The notes beneath the pieces were generated by a model, which was given only the letters and a program-made list of their open reading frames with translations, made no database searches and was not told where the DNA came from. Both the position numbers and the translations under genes were made by a program. A stretch of DNA of 64,000 nt, taken from assembly GCA_014204435.1 (NCBI GenBank), contig JACHLF010000008.1, forward strand, positions 1 to 64,000, written 5' to 3'. This DNA is from Mycobacteroides chelonae (GTDB lineage: Bacteria; Actinomycetota; Actinomycetes; Mycobacteriales; Mycobacteriaceae). Positions 1 through 8,787 of this stretch are shown here, in pieces (positions within the stretch are counted from its first letter, which is position 1; each line of letters begins with the position of its first letter).

Positions 1-90
1 GTCAAGGATCAACCGAAACAGCCGTAAAGCATCAGCCGAAACACCGTCAGGCATCAACCGACATAGAAACGTCAAGCATCACCCGACGTC
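1..90. repeat. Four imperfect tandem copies of a 20-bp unit
   Basis: Copies start at 1, 24, 46 and 71 and share the pattern GTCAAGCATCAACCGAAACA with one to five mismatches each. They are separated by 2-5 bases. The window begins inside or at the edge of the array, so more copies may lie upstream. No gene is seen here. Confidence 0.6.
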
Positions 91-104
91 ATACACACCA
101 TTTG

Positions 105-178
105 TAGGGCGGGCGGGGCTCGAACCCGCGACCAATGGATTATGAGTCCACGGCTCTAACCAACTGAGCTACCGCCCC
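105..178 (-). tRNA. tRNA with CAT anticodon (tRNA-Met, or tRNA-Ile2 if lysidinylated)
   Basis: The minus strand folds as a complete cloverleaf. It has a 7-bp acceptor (GGGGCGG / CCGCCCT with one G-U pair), TA at positions 8-9, a D-arm starting GCTC, an anticodon loop CTCATAA and a T-arm with GTTCGAGC. The anticodon is CAT. The sequence alone does not separate elongator Met from Ile2; the missing initiator hallmarks (C1 mismatch, three G-C pairs in the anticodon stem) argue against fMet. CCA is not encoded. Confidence 0.93.
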
Positions 179-228
179 CAGCAGCCCTGAACTCTATCCG
201 ATCGGCTGCCGCATCCCTGGAAGCCCGG

Positions 229-1779
229 TCACCTGTGGTCGTAGTCCAGGTTGCAAGACGCCGCCTTGACCTCAGCGGCCCGGACTCTCTCCCGGCTTAT
301 GTTGTACTCGTACCAGGGCGCAGTGTCCCGCAAGTGATATGCAATCTTGCCCTGCACGCAGTCCCGTACGTCCTCGGGTAGCGACTTCGTCGCGGCGAAA
401 GCATCGGACGACAAGCTCCCCATGTACCACTGATCGATCTTGCCGGTCTGCTGGAAGAACTCCACGTTGCGCTGCGCGATATAGCTTTCCGGATTGAAGA
501 TCGCCAGCCCCAGCATCCCGAACGCGCCGACCGCCACCACCGCGGTGGGCAGCCACCGCGCGCTCATCCGAATCCCCGCCACCAGGATCAGCACCAACAC
601 CACGGCCATGCCCAGCTCGATCCAGCGCACCAGCAGCCGCTCCACGCTGAACCCGTACGCCTTCTCGTACAACGACATCCGGTGAATAGCGGAGGCCACG
701 ATCACCAGCGTGGTCACGCACAGCCCACCGATCAGTGCCCGCAGGAACAGCCGGTCTCGGGCATCCTCGCGCCCCGCGACCCGGATCGCCACCGCGATCA
801 CCCCCATCACCAGGATGGTGACGAACAGCAGCTGCCAAAAGCCCTGGCGCGCATACTCCGCGTAGGTCAACCCCTCAGTGACCTGCACGTGCTCATCTCC
901 CCCGAACAGCACCGAAATCTGCACGCCCACAAACGCGATGAACAGCAGATTCAGCGCGGCCAGCGGCAGGCTCCACTCCCAGCGCGGCAGCTTTTTGGGC
1001 TCCGTCGGTGCCAGCCGGTCAAAGCTCGGCGGCGTGGACAGCACGTAGATGGCACCCAACGCGAAGCCACCCACCAGCACGCCGACGACAACCCGCCCAA
1101 CCACATCACCTAAAGACACGAACGGCAAGACCCCGCTGATCAACGCCTTGAACCGCGCATCGGCATCGGCCAGCAGCGCCCCGAACGCCGCCACCAGACC
1201 GAGCGTGATCAGCACGACGATGGCCGCCCGGTCCGGGTTGATCTTGCGCCCGCGCGACATGGTGCGGGTGCCGCGGCGCATCCAGCCCGCCACACGGAAC
1301 GGTGCCCGCAGCATGACGAACTGCCCGTACACCAGCCCGGTCCACGTCCGTGCCGGAGCTAGTGCGTAGACGAACAACGCCCCCGAGGTCAGGACACAGA
1401 GCGCGACAAGCCATTCCGCGTCCCGCACCGTCGGCACCACCGCCAAGCACAGCGCCAGCACCAGGGCGCCGACGCGCGTGGGCGTCCACTGCACTTTCTG
1501 GGTCGCGAAGGCGGCGAGCGCCACCGCGAACGCCGTCAGCGTCCAGCCCAGACCCGGGAGCGAGGAGCGCCAACACAGGGCCGCCGCCAGCCCAGCCGCT
1601 ACCCCGCCGAGCAGCGCAGCCTGCGTCATCTTCGAGCGGATGTCTCGGGGCCAGGCCGTCATAAACCGCGTCGGCGGCCCGAAGATCGGGACCGGTGGGC
1701 GCGGCACGGGCGGCACTGCGGCCTCGGCCGGCGCCCCCGGAATCGGATACGACGGCGGCACTATCGAACCAGTGGTCAT
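229..1779 (-). CDS. DUF4153/DUF4173-type polytopic membrane protein
   Basis: A 516-residue protein with a proline-rich N-terminal tail of about 60 residues followed by roughly a dozen hydrophobic segments. I assign it to the DUF4153/DUF4173 family, whose biochemical role is unknown, from the overall pattern and a central basic cytoplasmic loop. The ATG at 1779 has a good Shine-Dalgarno (GGAGG) and overlaps the stop of the kinase gene as ATGA, so I prefer it to the upstream in-frame start at 1881. It is the last gene of a response regulator / kinase / membrane protein operon. Translational coupling suggests that it works with the two-component pair, for instance as sensor partner or target; that is inference. 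Confidence 0.8.
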   Translation of the reverse strand: MTTGSIVPPSYPIPGAPAEAAVPPVPRPPVPIFGPPTRFMTAWPRDIRSKMTQAALLGGVAAGLAAALCWRSSLPGLGWTLTAFAVALAAFATQKVQWTPTRVGALVLALCLAVVPTVRDAEWLVALCVLTSGALFVYALAPARTWTGLVYGQFVMLRAPFRVAGWMRRGTRTMSRGRKINPDRAAIVVLITLGLVAAFGALLADADARFKALISGVLPFVSLGDVVGRVVVGVLVGGFALGAIYVLSTPPSFDRLAPTEPKKLPRWEWSLPLAALNLLFIAFVGVQISVLFGGDEHVQVTEGLTYAEYARQGFWQLLFVTILVMGVIAVAIRVAGREDARDRLFLRALIGGLCVTTLVIVASAIHRMSLYEKAYGFSVERLLVRWIELGMAVVLVLILVAGIRMSARWLPTAVVAVGAFGMLGLAIFNPESYIAQRNVEFFQQTGKIDQWYMGSLSSDAFAATKSLPEDVRDCVQGKIAYHLRDTAPWYEYNISRERVRAAEVKAASCNLDYDHR

Positions 1780-2792
1780 GGGTTCCCCTCCTCGGTGTCG
1801 AACTGCGGCAATGTGACGCGCACCCGGCAGCCGGGCGCGTCCACGATTTCGATACGGCCGCCATGTAGATCGACGGCCCACTGCGCGATGGCCAGCCCCA
1901 AACCGGTGCCGCCGTCGCGCGATCCCCCGTGGGTGAATCGTTCGAACACTCGTGATCTTTCGTGCGGCGCGATGCCAGGCCCGGTGTCGGCGACCTCCAG
2001 CAGCAGCGCGTTGTTGTCGGTGCGCGCGAACACCGACACCTGTCCGCCCGGCGGGCTGTGCCGGGATGCGTTGTCCAGCAGGTTGGCCACCACCTGGTGC
2101 AGCCGCGCGGTGTCAGCGACCGCCGCCAGATCGAACGGCTCGACCGTCACGTGATAGCGCACCTGGCGTCCGGTCGTCTTCGCCTCGGCCACCGCGCCAT
2201 CGACGAACTCGCGCACCGTGAACGATTCGCGGTGCACCGGAACCGATCCGTTCTCGAGTTTGGACAGGTCAAGTAGGTCGTCTACGAGCCGGCCCAGCCG
2301 TTCGGTCTGCGCCAGCGCGGTTTTCAGTGTCGCCGGGTCCGGCTCGGCCACCCCGTCGACGATGTTCTCCAGCACCGCCTGCAGCGCCGTGATGGGCGTG
2401 CGCAGCTCGTGCGACACATTGCCCACCAGCTCGCGCCGGTACCGTTCGGCAGACTGTAGTTCGGCGGCCATGTGGTTGAAAGCCGTTGCCAGCTCGCCCA
2501 CTTCATCGCGCGAGGTCGAGCGAATCCGGTGCGAGTAGTCGCCCTGGGCCATCGAACGCGCCGCCGCCGTCATATCCCGCAGCGGCGAGGTCATGCCGTG
2601 CGCCAGAAACCACGTCACCCCGAACGACACGAACAGCGCCAGAGTGAGCGCGTACCGCAGCTTCCACTCGGCGGTAATCCACAGCAGGCAGGTGGCGATC
2701 AGCAGCGCCACCCCCACCAGCACCGCCGTCTTGAACTTGAAGGAGCGCAACGGATCCAACGGTCGCGGCAGCAGTTCCAGCAGCGGGCTCAT
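1776..2792 (-). CDS. Sensor histidine kinase with a minimal periplasmic loop
   Basis: A 338-residue membrane histidine kinase. Two transmembrane helices (about 21-40 and 46-65) are separated by only some six residues, so there is no extracellular sensor domain. A HAMP linker (about 66-118), a HisKA box NVSHELRTP with the phospho-acceptor His128, and an ATPase domain with N-box (LLDNAS), DTGPGI and GTGLGL motifs follow. All catalytic elements are present. The start ATG at 2792 overlaps the regulator stop (ATGA) and has GGAGG upstream; the longer frame to 2924 runs inside the regulator gene. The missing sensor loop places it among intramembrane-sensing kinases, so the coupled membrane protein downstream may supply the input. 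Confidence 0.93.
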   Translation of the reverse strand: MSPLLELLPRPLDPLRSFKFKTAVLVGVALLIATCLLWITAEWKLRYALTLALFVSFGVTWFLAHGMTSPLRDMTAAARSMAQGDYSHRIRSTSRDEVGELATAFNHMAAELQSAERYRRELVGNVSHELRTPITALQAVLENIVDGVAEPDPATLKTALAQTERLGRLVDDLLDLSKLENGSVPVHRESFTVREFVDGAVAEAKTTGRQVRYHVTVEPFDLAAVADTARLHQVVANLLDNASRHSPPGGQVSVFARTDNNALLLEVADTGPGIAPHERSRVFERFTHGGSRDGGTGLGLAIAQWAVDLHGGRIEIVDAPGCRVRVTLPQFDTEEGNP

Positions 2793-3472
2793 CGCGGGAC
2801 CTCCAACGCGTATCCGATGCCGTGCACGGTGCGGATCAGCTCCTGACCGAGCTTGCGGCGTAACGCCTTGATGTGGCTGTCGACGGTGCGCCGCCCCGAC
2901 GGCAGCCCCTCGCTCCAGCCCCACACCTGATCGAGCAGCCGGTCGCGGCTGATCGCCGCCCGCGGGTTATCGGCCAGATAAGCCAGCAGATCGAACTCGG
3001 TGCGCGTCAGGTGCACCTCGTCGTCCCGGTGGTACACGCGACGCTCGGACACATCGATGCGCACCTGCCCGATGCGCACATCGGTGCTCGGCGGCGCGGC
3101 CCGCTCGGCGCGGCGCAGCAGGGCCGCCACCCGGGCCACCAGCACCCGCATGCTGAACGGCTTGGGCAAGTAGTCGTCGGCACCCACCCCCAGGCCCACC
3201 AGCATGTCGGTTTCGGTGCCGCGCGCGGTGAGCATCAGCACCGGAATCGGCGCCTGCGCCTGCACCTGGCGGCACACCTCCAGCCCGTCGAGCCCGGGCA
3301 GCATGACATCCAGCACCATCAGATCCGGCGGGTTCTCGCCGCAATGGCGCACCGCGTCGAGTCCGTTGTCCTCGGTGTCTACCGCGTACCCCTCGGCGCG
3401 CAGCCGCGCGGATATGGACGCACAGATGGTCGGCTCGTCGTCGACAACCAAGATTCTTCGCTGGCTGGGCAC
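2789..3472 (-). CDS. OmpR/PhoB-family response regulator
   Basis: A 227-residue regulator. The receiver domain has the acidic pair D11/D12, phospho-acceptor D55 (VLDVMLPG), T82 and K104 (KPFS). A C-terminal winged helix (about 130-227) carries the family pattern TRTEFDLL and ending GIGYALE. The GTG at 3472 is the only reasonable start in frame; no strong Shine-Dalgarno precedes it. It heads the operon with the kinase and the DUF4173 protein and probably controls transcription of unknown targets. I cannot match it to a named mycobacterial system. Confidence 0.93.
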   Translation of the reverse strand: MPSQRRILVVDDEPTICASISARLRAEGYAVDTEDNGLDAVRHCGENPPDLMVLDVMLPGLDGLEVCRQVQAQAPIPVLMLTARGTETDMLVGLGVGADDYLPKPFSMRVLVARVAALLRRAERAAPPSTDVRIGQVRIDVSERRVYHRDDEVHLTRTEFDLLAYLADNPRAAISRDRLLDQVWGWSEGLPSGRRTVDSHIKALRRKLGQELIRTVHGIGYALEVPR

Positions 3473-3474
3473 AT

Positions 3475-3665
3475 GAACAGGTTATTTGACGCTTGTGGGG
3501 ATGGCTGGAACCTTTTGTGAAGGTTCTGTGGAGGCGCTGGGACCGATCTTTGTCGCTCAGAGGCGGGCACACGTCGGCCCGCAGGGTCAACGCCCGCAAG
3601 CCATCGCCAGGTAGAACGTGTTCATACACCCACGCGGCGTAAAGCGCCGTGCCTACGATCGGCGC
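3475..3665. other. Intergenic region between divergent genes
   Basis: About 190 bases between the response regulator and the DUF445 gene. It contains the 16-base string TTGTCGCTCAGAGGCG at 3550-3565, which recurs at 25332-25347 with related flanking bases. No gene or clear operator is seen. Promoters for both divergent genes must lie here but no convincing -35/-10 pair stood out. Confidence 0.4.
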
Positions 3666-4901
3666 GTGACCTTCTGGCTCGATGTCGCCCGCGATATGGG
3701 TGAGCATTGGGTCATCTACCTGTCGATGCCGTTCATCGCCGCGCTCATCGGGTACGTCACCAAGCTGGTGGCCGTCGAGATGATGTTTCGCCCGCTGGAG
3801 TTCGTCGGCATCCCGCCCTACCTGGGCTGGCAGGGCATCATCCCGCGCAACGCCGCGCGCATGGCCCAAAGTGCGGTGTCCCTGCTCATGGATCGACTTA
3901 TAGATCCCAAGGAGCTCATCGACCAAATCGATGTCGACGACATGATCGACAAGATGCGCCAGCCGCTACGCAACATGATCGACGAGGTCACCCGGGAACT
4001 CATGTTGTCGCTGGCGCCGACCATCTGGGTGTCGCTGCCACAGGCCGTGCAGGACACGGTGATCCGCCGCGTCGAGGATGCCGTGCCCGAGCTGCTCGCA
4101 CAGTTCAAGACCGAGCTGCGGGACAACCTCGATGCCATTGTGAATCTCAGCAGCGTCGCGGTCAACGCCCTCACCCGCGACAAGGCCATGACCGTCAAAA
4201 TGATTCGCACCGTGGGCCGCAACGAGATGCAATTTATTGTGCGGATAGGCATTCCGTTCGGGTTCGTGCTGGGCCTGGTGCAGGCGGTGACATGGGCGCT
4301 GACCCACTCGCCCTGGATCATGCCGCTGTTCGGCGCGTTCACGGGCCTGTTCACCGACTGGCTGGCCCTGCAGATGATCTTCCGTCCCAAGCGATCGAAA
4401 CGGTATCTCGGGTTGTTCACGTGGCAGGGCCTGTTTCACAAACGCCGGGCCGAGGTCACCCACGACTACACCCAGTTGATCTCTAACGAGATCCTCACGC
4501 CCGAGAACCTTCTGGAAGATCTGCTCACCGGGCCGCGCTCAGATCGCTTCATGTACCTCATCAGCCAGCAGATCCAGCGGGCCATCGACAACGCCACCGG
4601 CATCGCCAAACCCATCGTGGCGTTCGCGGTGGGCAGCGACCGCTATGAGGCGGTGAAACAGCAAGTCGCCCAGCGGGTCATTGCCAGAATGCGGGAGCGC
4701 ACCGCCGAGTTCGGGCCGATGGCCGCCAACGCGATGGCGCTGCCCGAGCTGATGGAAAGCAAGATGAAGCTGATGACCGACGACGAGTTCGAAGGACTGC
4801 TGCGCCCGGCCTTCAAACAGGACGAATGGAAACTCGTCACCGTTGGCGCCGTGCTCGGCTACCTCATCGGTGAGCTGCAGGTGCTGTTGCTCCTGGAGTA
4901 G
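3666..4901 (+). CDS. DUF445-family membrane protein
   Basis: A 411-residue protein with a hydrophobic N-terminus (GYVTKLVAVEMMFRP is typical of DUF445), a long helical amphipathic middle, a second membrane region around residues 215-250 that repeats the 'TDWLALQMIFRPK' theme, and a hydrophobic C-terminal tail. The duplicated motif is a family trait. The function is unknown. I chose the GTG at 3666 (start VTFWLDVARDM) because the N-terminal 16 residues of the longer frame from 3618 look like untranslated sequence; the longer start cannot be excluded. It converges on the tldE gene with only two bases between the stops. Confidence 0.82.
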   Translation: MTFWLDVARDMGEHWVIYLSMPFIAALIGYVTKLVAVEMMFRPLEFVGIPPYLGWQGIIPRNAARMAQSAVSLLMDRLIDPKELIDQIDVDDMIDKMRQPLRNMIDEVTRELMLSLAPTIWVSLPQAVQDTVIRRVEDAVPELLAQFKTELRDNLDAIVNLSSVAVNALTRDKAMTVKMIRTVGRNEMQFIVRIGIPFGFVLGLVQAVTWALTHSPWIMPLFGAFTGLFTDWLALQMIFRPKRSKRYLGLFTWQGLFHKRRAEVTHDYTQLISNEILTPENLLEDLLTGPRSDRFMYLISQQIQRAIDNATGIAKPIVAFAVGSDRYEAVKQQVAQRVIARMRERTAEFGPMAANAMALPELMESKMKLMTDDEFEGLLRPAFKQDEWKLVTVGAVLGYLIGELQVLLLLE

Positions 4902-4903
4902 CC

Positions 4904-6280
4904 CTACTGCGCCGCGCTGACCGACGACATATGGAAGTCCGGTATCCGCAGCGCCGGCATGGCCTGGCGGGTGGCGTAGTCGCTCCACTCGCGCGGCAGG
5001 GTGTACTCGGTGACGCCCACCTGCGAGACGCGCCGCAGCAGATCGATCGGGCTCTCGTTGAAGCGGAAGTTGTTGACGGCACCGGCGATCTGGCCGTCAC
5101 GCACCAGGTACACGCCGTCGCGGGTGAGCCCGGTCAGCAGCAGCGTGGTCGGGTCGACCTCGCGGATGTACCAGAGCGTGGTCAACAGCAGACCGTTCTC
5201 GGTGGCGGCGATCATCTGCTCCAGGCTCTGATCGCCTCCCCCAGTCATGACGAGGTTGTCGGCCCCCACGGCGGGGGCGGCATTGAATTCGGCCGCATCG
5301 GCACGCGAGTAGCTCAGCGCGTTGATCACGCCGTCGCGTACCCAGTCGACGCGCCCGATGCCGATCCCGTTGTCGAACACCGACAACGACTCCCGCGAAA
5401 TCGGGGTCGCCACGAATGGACTGCTCTCCAGACCCGGGTAGGACGGGTCCGAGTACACCGTGACCGGCAGCTCGGTCAGTCGCTCCCCGAGCCTCGTACC
5501 GCCCGGCGCCGCGAAGGCGTTGCGGCCCTCGTGCGCGCCGCGCCCGCCCATCGTCCACACCAGGTACTGCATGAGGTCGCCGGTGGCCGACGGCGGCAGC
5601 AGCGTCTCGTAGCGACCGGCCTTGAGCTCGATCTGATTCTGCGCGGCCGTGAGGCGTTGGTTGAGCTGGCGCAGCAGTGATTCGGTGGGCACATCCACGA
5701 ATTCGGGCGTGCACACCCCGGCCCACGCACTGCCGACGCCGCGCTTGGCGTTGATCTCCACCTGGCCGGTGGGCTGGGTGAACCTGCGGCGCAGCCCGGT
5801 CGATGACGCCAGGAAGGTGGTCTGGCGTTCATGGCGGGCGTATCCGTACAGGGTGTCGGGGCCATCGAAGCCCGTCGACAAGTCGGCCGCCAGCGAGCCG
5901 AACACGTCGGCGCCGGTGCGCGAGACCTGCGCATCCCAGCTCTCCCCCGCCGCATCGCCGGGGCCCAGCAGCGGCATAGCATCGCGCGACGGTGGCGCCG
6001 AGGCAGCCTCGGCCTGGCTGGCCGCCACCAGCTCCGCGAGCGCGGCCGGATCGGCGTCCTCGGTAAGCACCGAGCCGACCCGGGTCTGATCTCCTTGCCG
6101 CAGAATCGACACCACCGCGATGCTGCGCTTGACCGACTCGCCGTTGGTGGTCATGGAGCTGCCCGCCCAGCGCAGCGAGGCCTCGCTGCTGTCCTGGATC
6201 AAGACGATGGTGTCGTCGGCCCCGCCGCGTCGCGCGGCCTCAGCCAGGACATCCTCGGCGACCTGTTGTGCGGGGATCAC
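4904..6280 (-). CDS. tldE: TldE/PmbA-family metalloprotease-like subunit
   Basis: A 458-residue protein of the TldE/PmbA family, matching the order of Rv2314c in M. tuberculosis. In characterised systems TldD and TldE form a heterodimeric zinc protease that trims modified peptides and unfolded proteins; the metal site lies in TldD and TldE is the partner. It lacks an HExxxH motif, as expected. The GTG start at 6280 follows AGGAG, and its first bases overlap the stop of the small frame at 6277-6312 (GTGA). It is transcribed with tldD, which ends 28 bases upstream. Confidence 0.9.
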   Translation of the reverse strand: MIPAQQVAEDVLAEAARRGGADDTIVLIQDSSEASLRWAGSSMTTNGESVKRSIAVVSILRQGDQTRVGSVLTEDADPAALAELVAASQAEAASAPPSRDAMPLLGPGDAAGESWDAQVSRTGADVFGSLAADLSTGFDGPDTLYGYARHERQTTFLASSTGLRRRFTQPTGQVEINAKRGVGSAWAGVCTPEFVDVPTESLLRQLNQRLTAAQNQIELKAGRYETLLPPSATGDLMQYLVWTMGGRGAHEGRNAFAAPGGTRLGERLTELPVTVYSDPSYPGLESSPFVATPISRESLSVFDNGIGIGRVDWVRDGVINALSYSRADAAEFNAAPAVGADNLVMTGGGDQSLEQMIAATENGLLLTTLWYIREVDPTTLLLTGLTRDGVYLVRDGQIAGAVNNFRFNESPIDLLRRVSQVGVTEYTLPREWSDYATRQAMPALRIPDFHMSSVSAAQ

Positions 6281-6312
6281 TGTGCTGTCTCCTCTTCGCG
6301 CAAGCGACTCAT
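6277..6312 (-). CDS. Eleven-residue linker ORF joining tldD and tldE
   Basis: This frame encodes MSRLREEETAQ. Its ATG overlaps the tldD stop (ATGA) and its stop overlaps the tldE GTG (GTGA), so a ribosome could pass through all three genes without dissociating. The same MSRLREE start recurs upstream of tldD, on nearly identical DNA. The geometry resembles that of mycobacterial interspersed repetitive units, which carry small coupling frames, but I claim no homology. Whether it is translated is unknown. Confidence 0.4.
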   Translation of the reverse strand: MSRLREEETAQ

Positions 6313-7835
6313 CGGCTGCTACCGCCCTCTTCTTTGGTGTTCAGAACGTTGACGCCACGGAAGAGCGCCGACGGGCAACCGTGGCTCACCGCCGCCACCT
6401 GTCCGGGTTGTGCCTTGCCGCAGTTGAAGGCGCCACCCAGGCGCCAGGTCGATGGCCCGCCCACGGCTTCCATCGATCCCCAGAAGTCGGTGGTGGTGGC
6501 CTGGTAGGCGACATCGCGCAGCTGGCCGTCCAGCTTGCCGCCGCGGATGCGATAGAAACGCTGCCCGGTGAACTGGAAGTTGTAGCGCTGCATGTCGATT
6601 GACCACGATTTGTCGCCAACGATGTAGATGCCGTCCTCGACGGCGGAGATCAGGTCGGAGGTCGAGCGCTCCTCCGGGGAGGCCTGCAGCGACACATTGG
6701 CCATGCGCTGGATCGGCACGTGGTGGGGCGAGTCCGCGTACGAGCAGCCGTTGGAACGCTCCTGCCCCAGCCGCGGCGCGAACACCCGGTCCAACTGGTA
6801 GCCGACGAAAATGCCGTCGCGCACCAGATCCCAGCGCTGCGAGGCCACGCCCTCGTCGTCGAAGCCCACCGAGGCCAAGCCGTGCACCTCGTTGCGGTCG
6901 GCGGTCACGTTCATGACCGGCGAGCCGTACTTCATGGCGCCGAGCTTGTCGGGGGTCGCGAACGAGGTGCCGGCATAGGCGGCCTCGTAGCCGATGGCCC
7001 TGTCGTATTCGGTGGCGTGCCCGATCGATTCGTGAATGGTCAGCCACAGGTTGGTCGGGTCGATCACCAGATCGGTGGGGCCGGCGATAACGCTGGGCGC
7101 CTTCACCTTCTCGGTGAGCAGCTCCGGGATCTCGCGCAGCTCGGTGCTCCAATCCCAGACACCGTCGCTGCCGACAGCCTCCCAGCCGCGGCCCATCGGC
7201 GGGGCCAGGGTGCGCATGGTCTCGAAGGATCCGGTGGCGGCGTCGACGGCGATCGCGTCCATCTGCGACATGATGCGCACCCGCTGCTGGGTGATGGACG
7301 AGCCGAAGGTGTCGGCGTAGAAGGTCTGCTCCTTGACCGCGGTCAGCGTCGCCGAGGCGTGGTCGACACCCACTGGGCCTTTCGCGGCCAGCAGCCGCCC
7401 CGAATACTCCTGCAGCACCGCGATCTTGTCGGCCTGCGACACCTCGAACGGATCGATCGCGTACTCGGAGACCCACTGCACGTCGGCGTAGACCGGCTCG
7501 GCCGCCAGCTCGACACGCTCGCGGTTCAGGCTCCGCAGCCCGCGCGCGACTCCCACCGCCCGGCGCGCGGTCTCGGCGGCGGCCGCCGCGTCCAGCTGCA
7601 CATGCGAGGCAAATCCCCAGGTTCCGTCGACGATCACCCGCACCGCCAAACCGATGGTGCGCCCGGAGACCGCGGTCTCCACCTGCTCGTCCCGGAGCAC
7701 CAGCTCCTCGTTGATGAGCCGATGGATGCGTAAGTCGGCGTAGCTGGCACCGGCGGCGCGGGCCGCGCTCAAAGCGGCATCGGCGAGTGCGGCGCGAGGA
7801 AGCGCCAGGAAATCGGAATCTACGGACCGAGTCAC
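6309..7835 (-). CDS. tldD: TldD-family zinc metalloprotease
   Basis: A 508-residue protein with the TldD signature HESIGHATEYDR: HExxxH supplies two metal-binding histidines and the catalytic glutamate. It corresponds to Rv2315c by content and neighbourhood. Characterised TldD/TldE pairs degrade peptides in the cytoplasm, for example in microcin maturation and CcdA turnover; the mycobacterial substrate is not known to me. The GTG start at 7835 fits the family N-terminus. It is first in the tldD-tldE operon, divergent from uspABC. Confidence 0.93.
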   Translation of the reverse strand: MTRSVDSDFLALPRAALADAALSAARAAGASYADLRIHRLINEELVLRDEQVETAVSGRTIGLAVRVIVDGTWGFASHVQLDAAAAAETARRAVGVARGLRSLNRERVELAAEPVYADVQWVSEYAIDPFEVSQADKIAVLQEYSGRLLAAKGPVGVDHASATLTAVKEQTFYADTFGSSITQQRVRIMSQMDAIAVDAATGSFETMRTLAPPMGRGWEAVGSDGVWDWSTELREIPELLTEKVKAPSVIAGPTDLVIDPTNLWLTIHESIGHATEYDRAIGYEAAYAGTSFATPDKLGAMKYGSPVMNVTADRNEVHGLASVGFDDEGVASQRWDLVRDGIFVGYQLDRVFAPRLGQERSNGCSYADSPHHVPIQRMANVSLQASPEERSTSDLISAVEDGIYIVGDKSWSIDMQRYNFQFTGQRFYRIRGGKLDGQLRDVAYQATTTDFWGSMEAVGGPSTWRLGGAFNCGKAQPGQVAAVSHGCPSALFRGVNVLNTKEEGGSSR

Positions 7836-7845
7836 GCGCTCAACG

Positions 7846-7890
7846 CTACCGTCGCCGTCCAGGCACCCGCTCTTCGCGCAAGCGGCTCAT
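7846..7890 (-). CDS. Candidate 14-residue leader ORF upstream of tldD
   Basis: An ATG frame encoding MSRLREERVPGRRR ends 10 bases before the tldD start. The DNA at 7870-7894 matches 6292-6316 at 24 of 25 bases, and both copies encode MSRLREE in the same orientation. It could be a leader peptide or part of a small dispersed repeat. No ribosome site was confirmed. Confidence 0.3.
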   Translation of the reverse strand: MSRLREERVPGRRR

Positions 7891-7908
7891 CGGCGATTTA
7901 ATGTTCCC

Positions 7909-8787
7909 GTGAGTAGGTCGCGGCAGACAGCCGTCGCATACGGGCTGCTGGCCCCGAGCCTGTTCGGGGTGGCCGCGTTTTTGTTGCTGCCCATGTTGGT
8001 GGTGGTGTGGCTGAGCCTGTGCCGCTGGGATCTGCTGGGCCCCATCGAGTTCGTCGGTCTGGACAATTGGCGTTCGGTGCTCACCGACGGCGCCTTTGGC
8101 CACTCCCTGCTGGTGACGCTGCTTTTCGTGGCGTTGGTGATCCCGGCGCAGACGGCGCTCGGGCTTTTCGCGGCGACGCTGCTGGTGCGCGGCCTGCCCG
8201 GCACCGTGCTGTTCCGGACCCTCTACGTGATCCCCTGGATCTGCGCGCCGCTGGCCATCGGCGTGCTGTGGCACTGGATGCTGGCGCCTACCGATGGCGC
8301 GATCAGTTTCTTTACCGAGCGCCTATTCGGCGCGCGCATCGAATGGCTCACCGACCCCTCGCTGGCGCTGCCGGTGGTGGCGGCGGTGAGTGTGTGGACG
8401 AACGTCGGCTATGTGGCGCTGTTCTTCATGGCGGGCCTGCTGGCCATCCCGGGCGATGTGCACAACGCGGCCCGCGTGGACGGTGCGACGACCTGGCAGC
8501 GGTTCTGCCGTATCACCCTGCCGATGCTGCGGCCCACGTTCTTCTTCGTCCTTGTCACCGGGGTGGTGAGTGCGGTGCAGACCTTCGACACCGTGTACGC
8601 GCTCACCGGTGGCGGGCCGCAGAACCGGACCGACCTGGCCGCGCACCGCGTGTACGCCGAGGCGTTCGAATCCGCCCACGTGGGGCGTTCGGCCGCGATG
8701 TCGCTGATCCTGTTCCTGATCCTGGTGACCGTCACGGTGATTCAGCACCGCTACTTCCGGACGCGGGTGAGCTATGACCTGGTCTAG
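7909..8787 (+). CDS. uspA: Sugar ABC importer permease UspA
   Basis: A 292-residue inner-membrane permease of the MalF/UgpA class with six predicted helices and the binding-protein-dependent permease motif near the C-terminal half (VDGATTWQRFCRITLPML, the EAA-type loop contacting the ATPase). Position next to tldD/tldE and content match Rv2316. In M. tuberculosis UspABC has been linked to amino-sugar uptake, possibly cell-wall recycling. The GTG at 7909 is the only start consistent with the hydrophobic N-terminus. It overlaps uspB by 14 bases. No ATPase gene is present; a shared sugar-importer ATPase elsewhere is expected. Confidence 0.92.
   Translation: MSRSRQTAVAYGLLAPSLFGVAAFLLLPMLVVVWLSLCRWDLLGPIEFVGLDNWRSVLTDGAFGHSLLVTLLFVALVIPAQTALGLFAATLLVRGLPGTVLFRTLYVIPWICAPLAIGVLWHWMLAPTDGAISFFTERLFGARIEWLTDPSLALPVVAAVSVWTNVGYVALFFMAGLLAIPGDVHNAARVDGATTWQRFCRITLPMLRPTFFFVLVTGVVSAVQTFDTVYALTGGGPQNRTDLAAHRVYAEAFESAHVGRSAAMSLILFLILVTVTVIQHRYFRTRVSYDLV

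Noticed and set aside
1..90. Short repeats considered as a CRISPR array
   Set aside because: Units are imperfect, gaps are only 2-5 bases, and no cas gene is present in the window.
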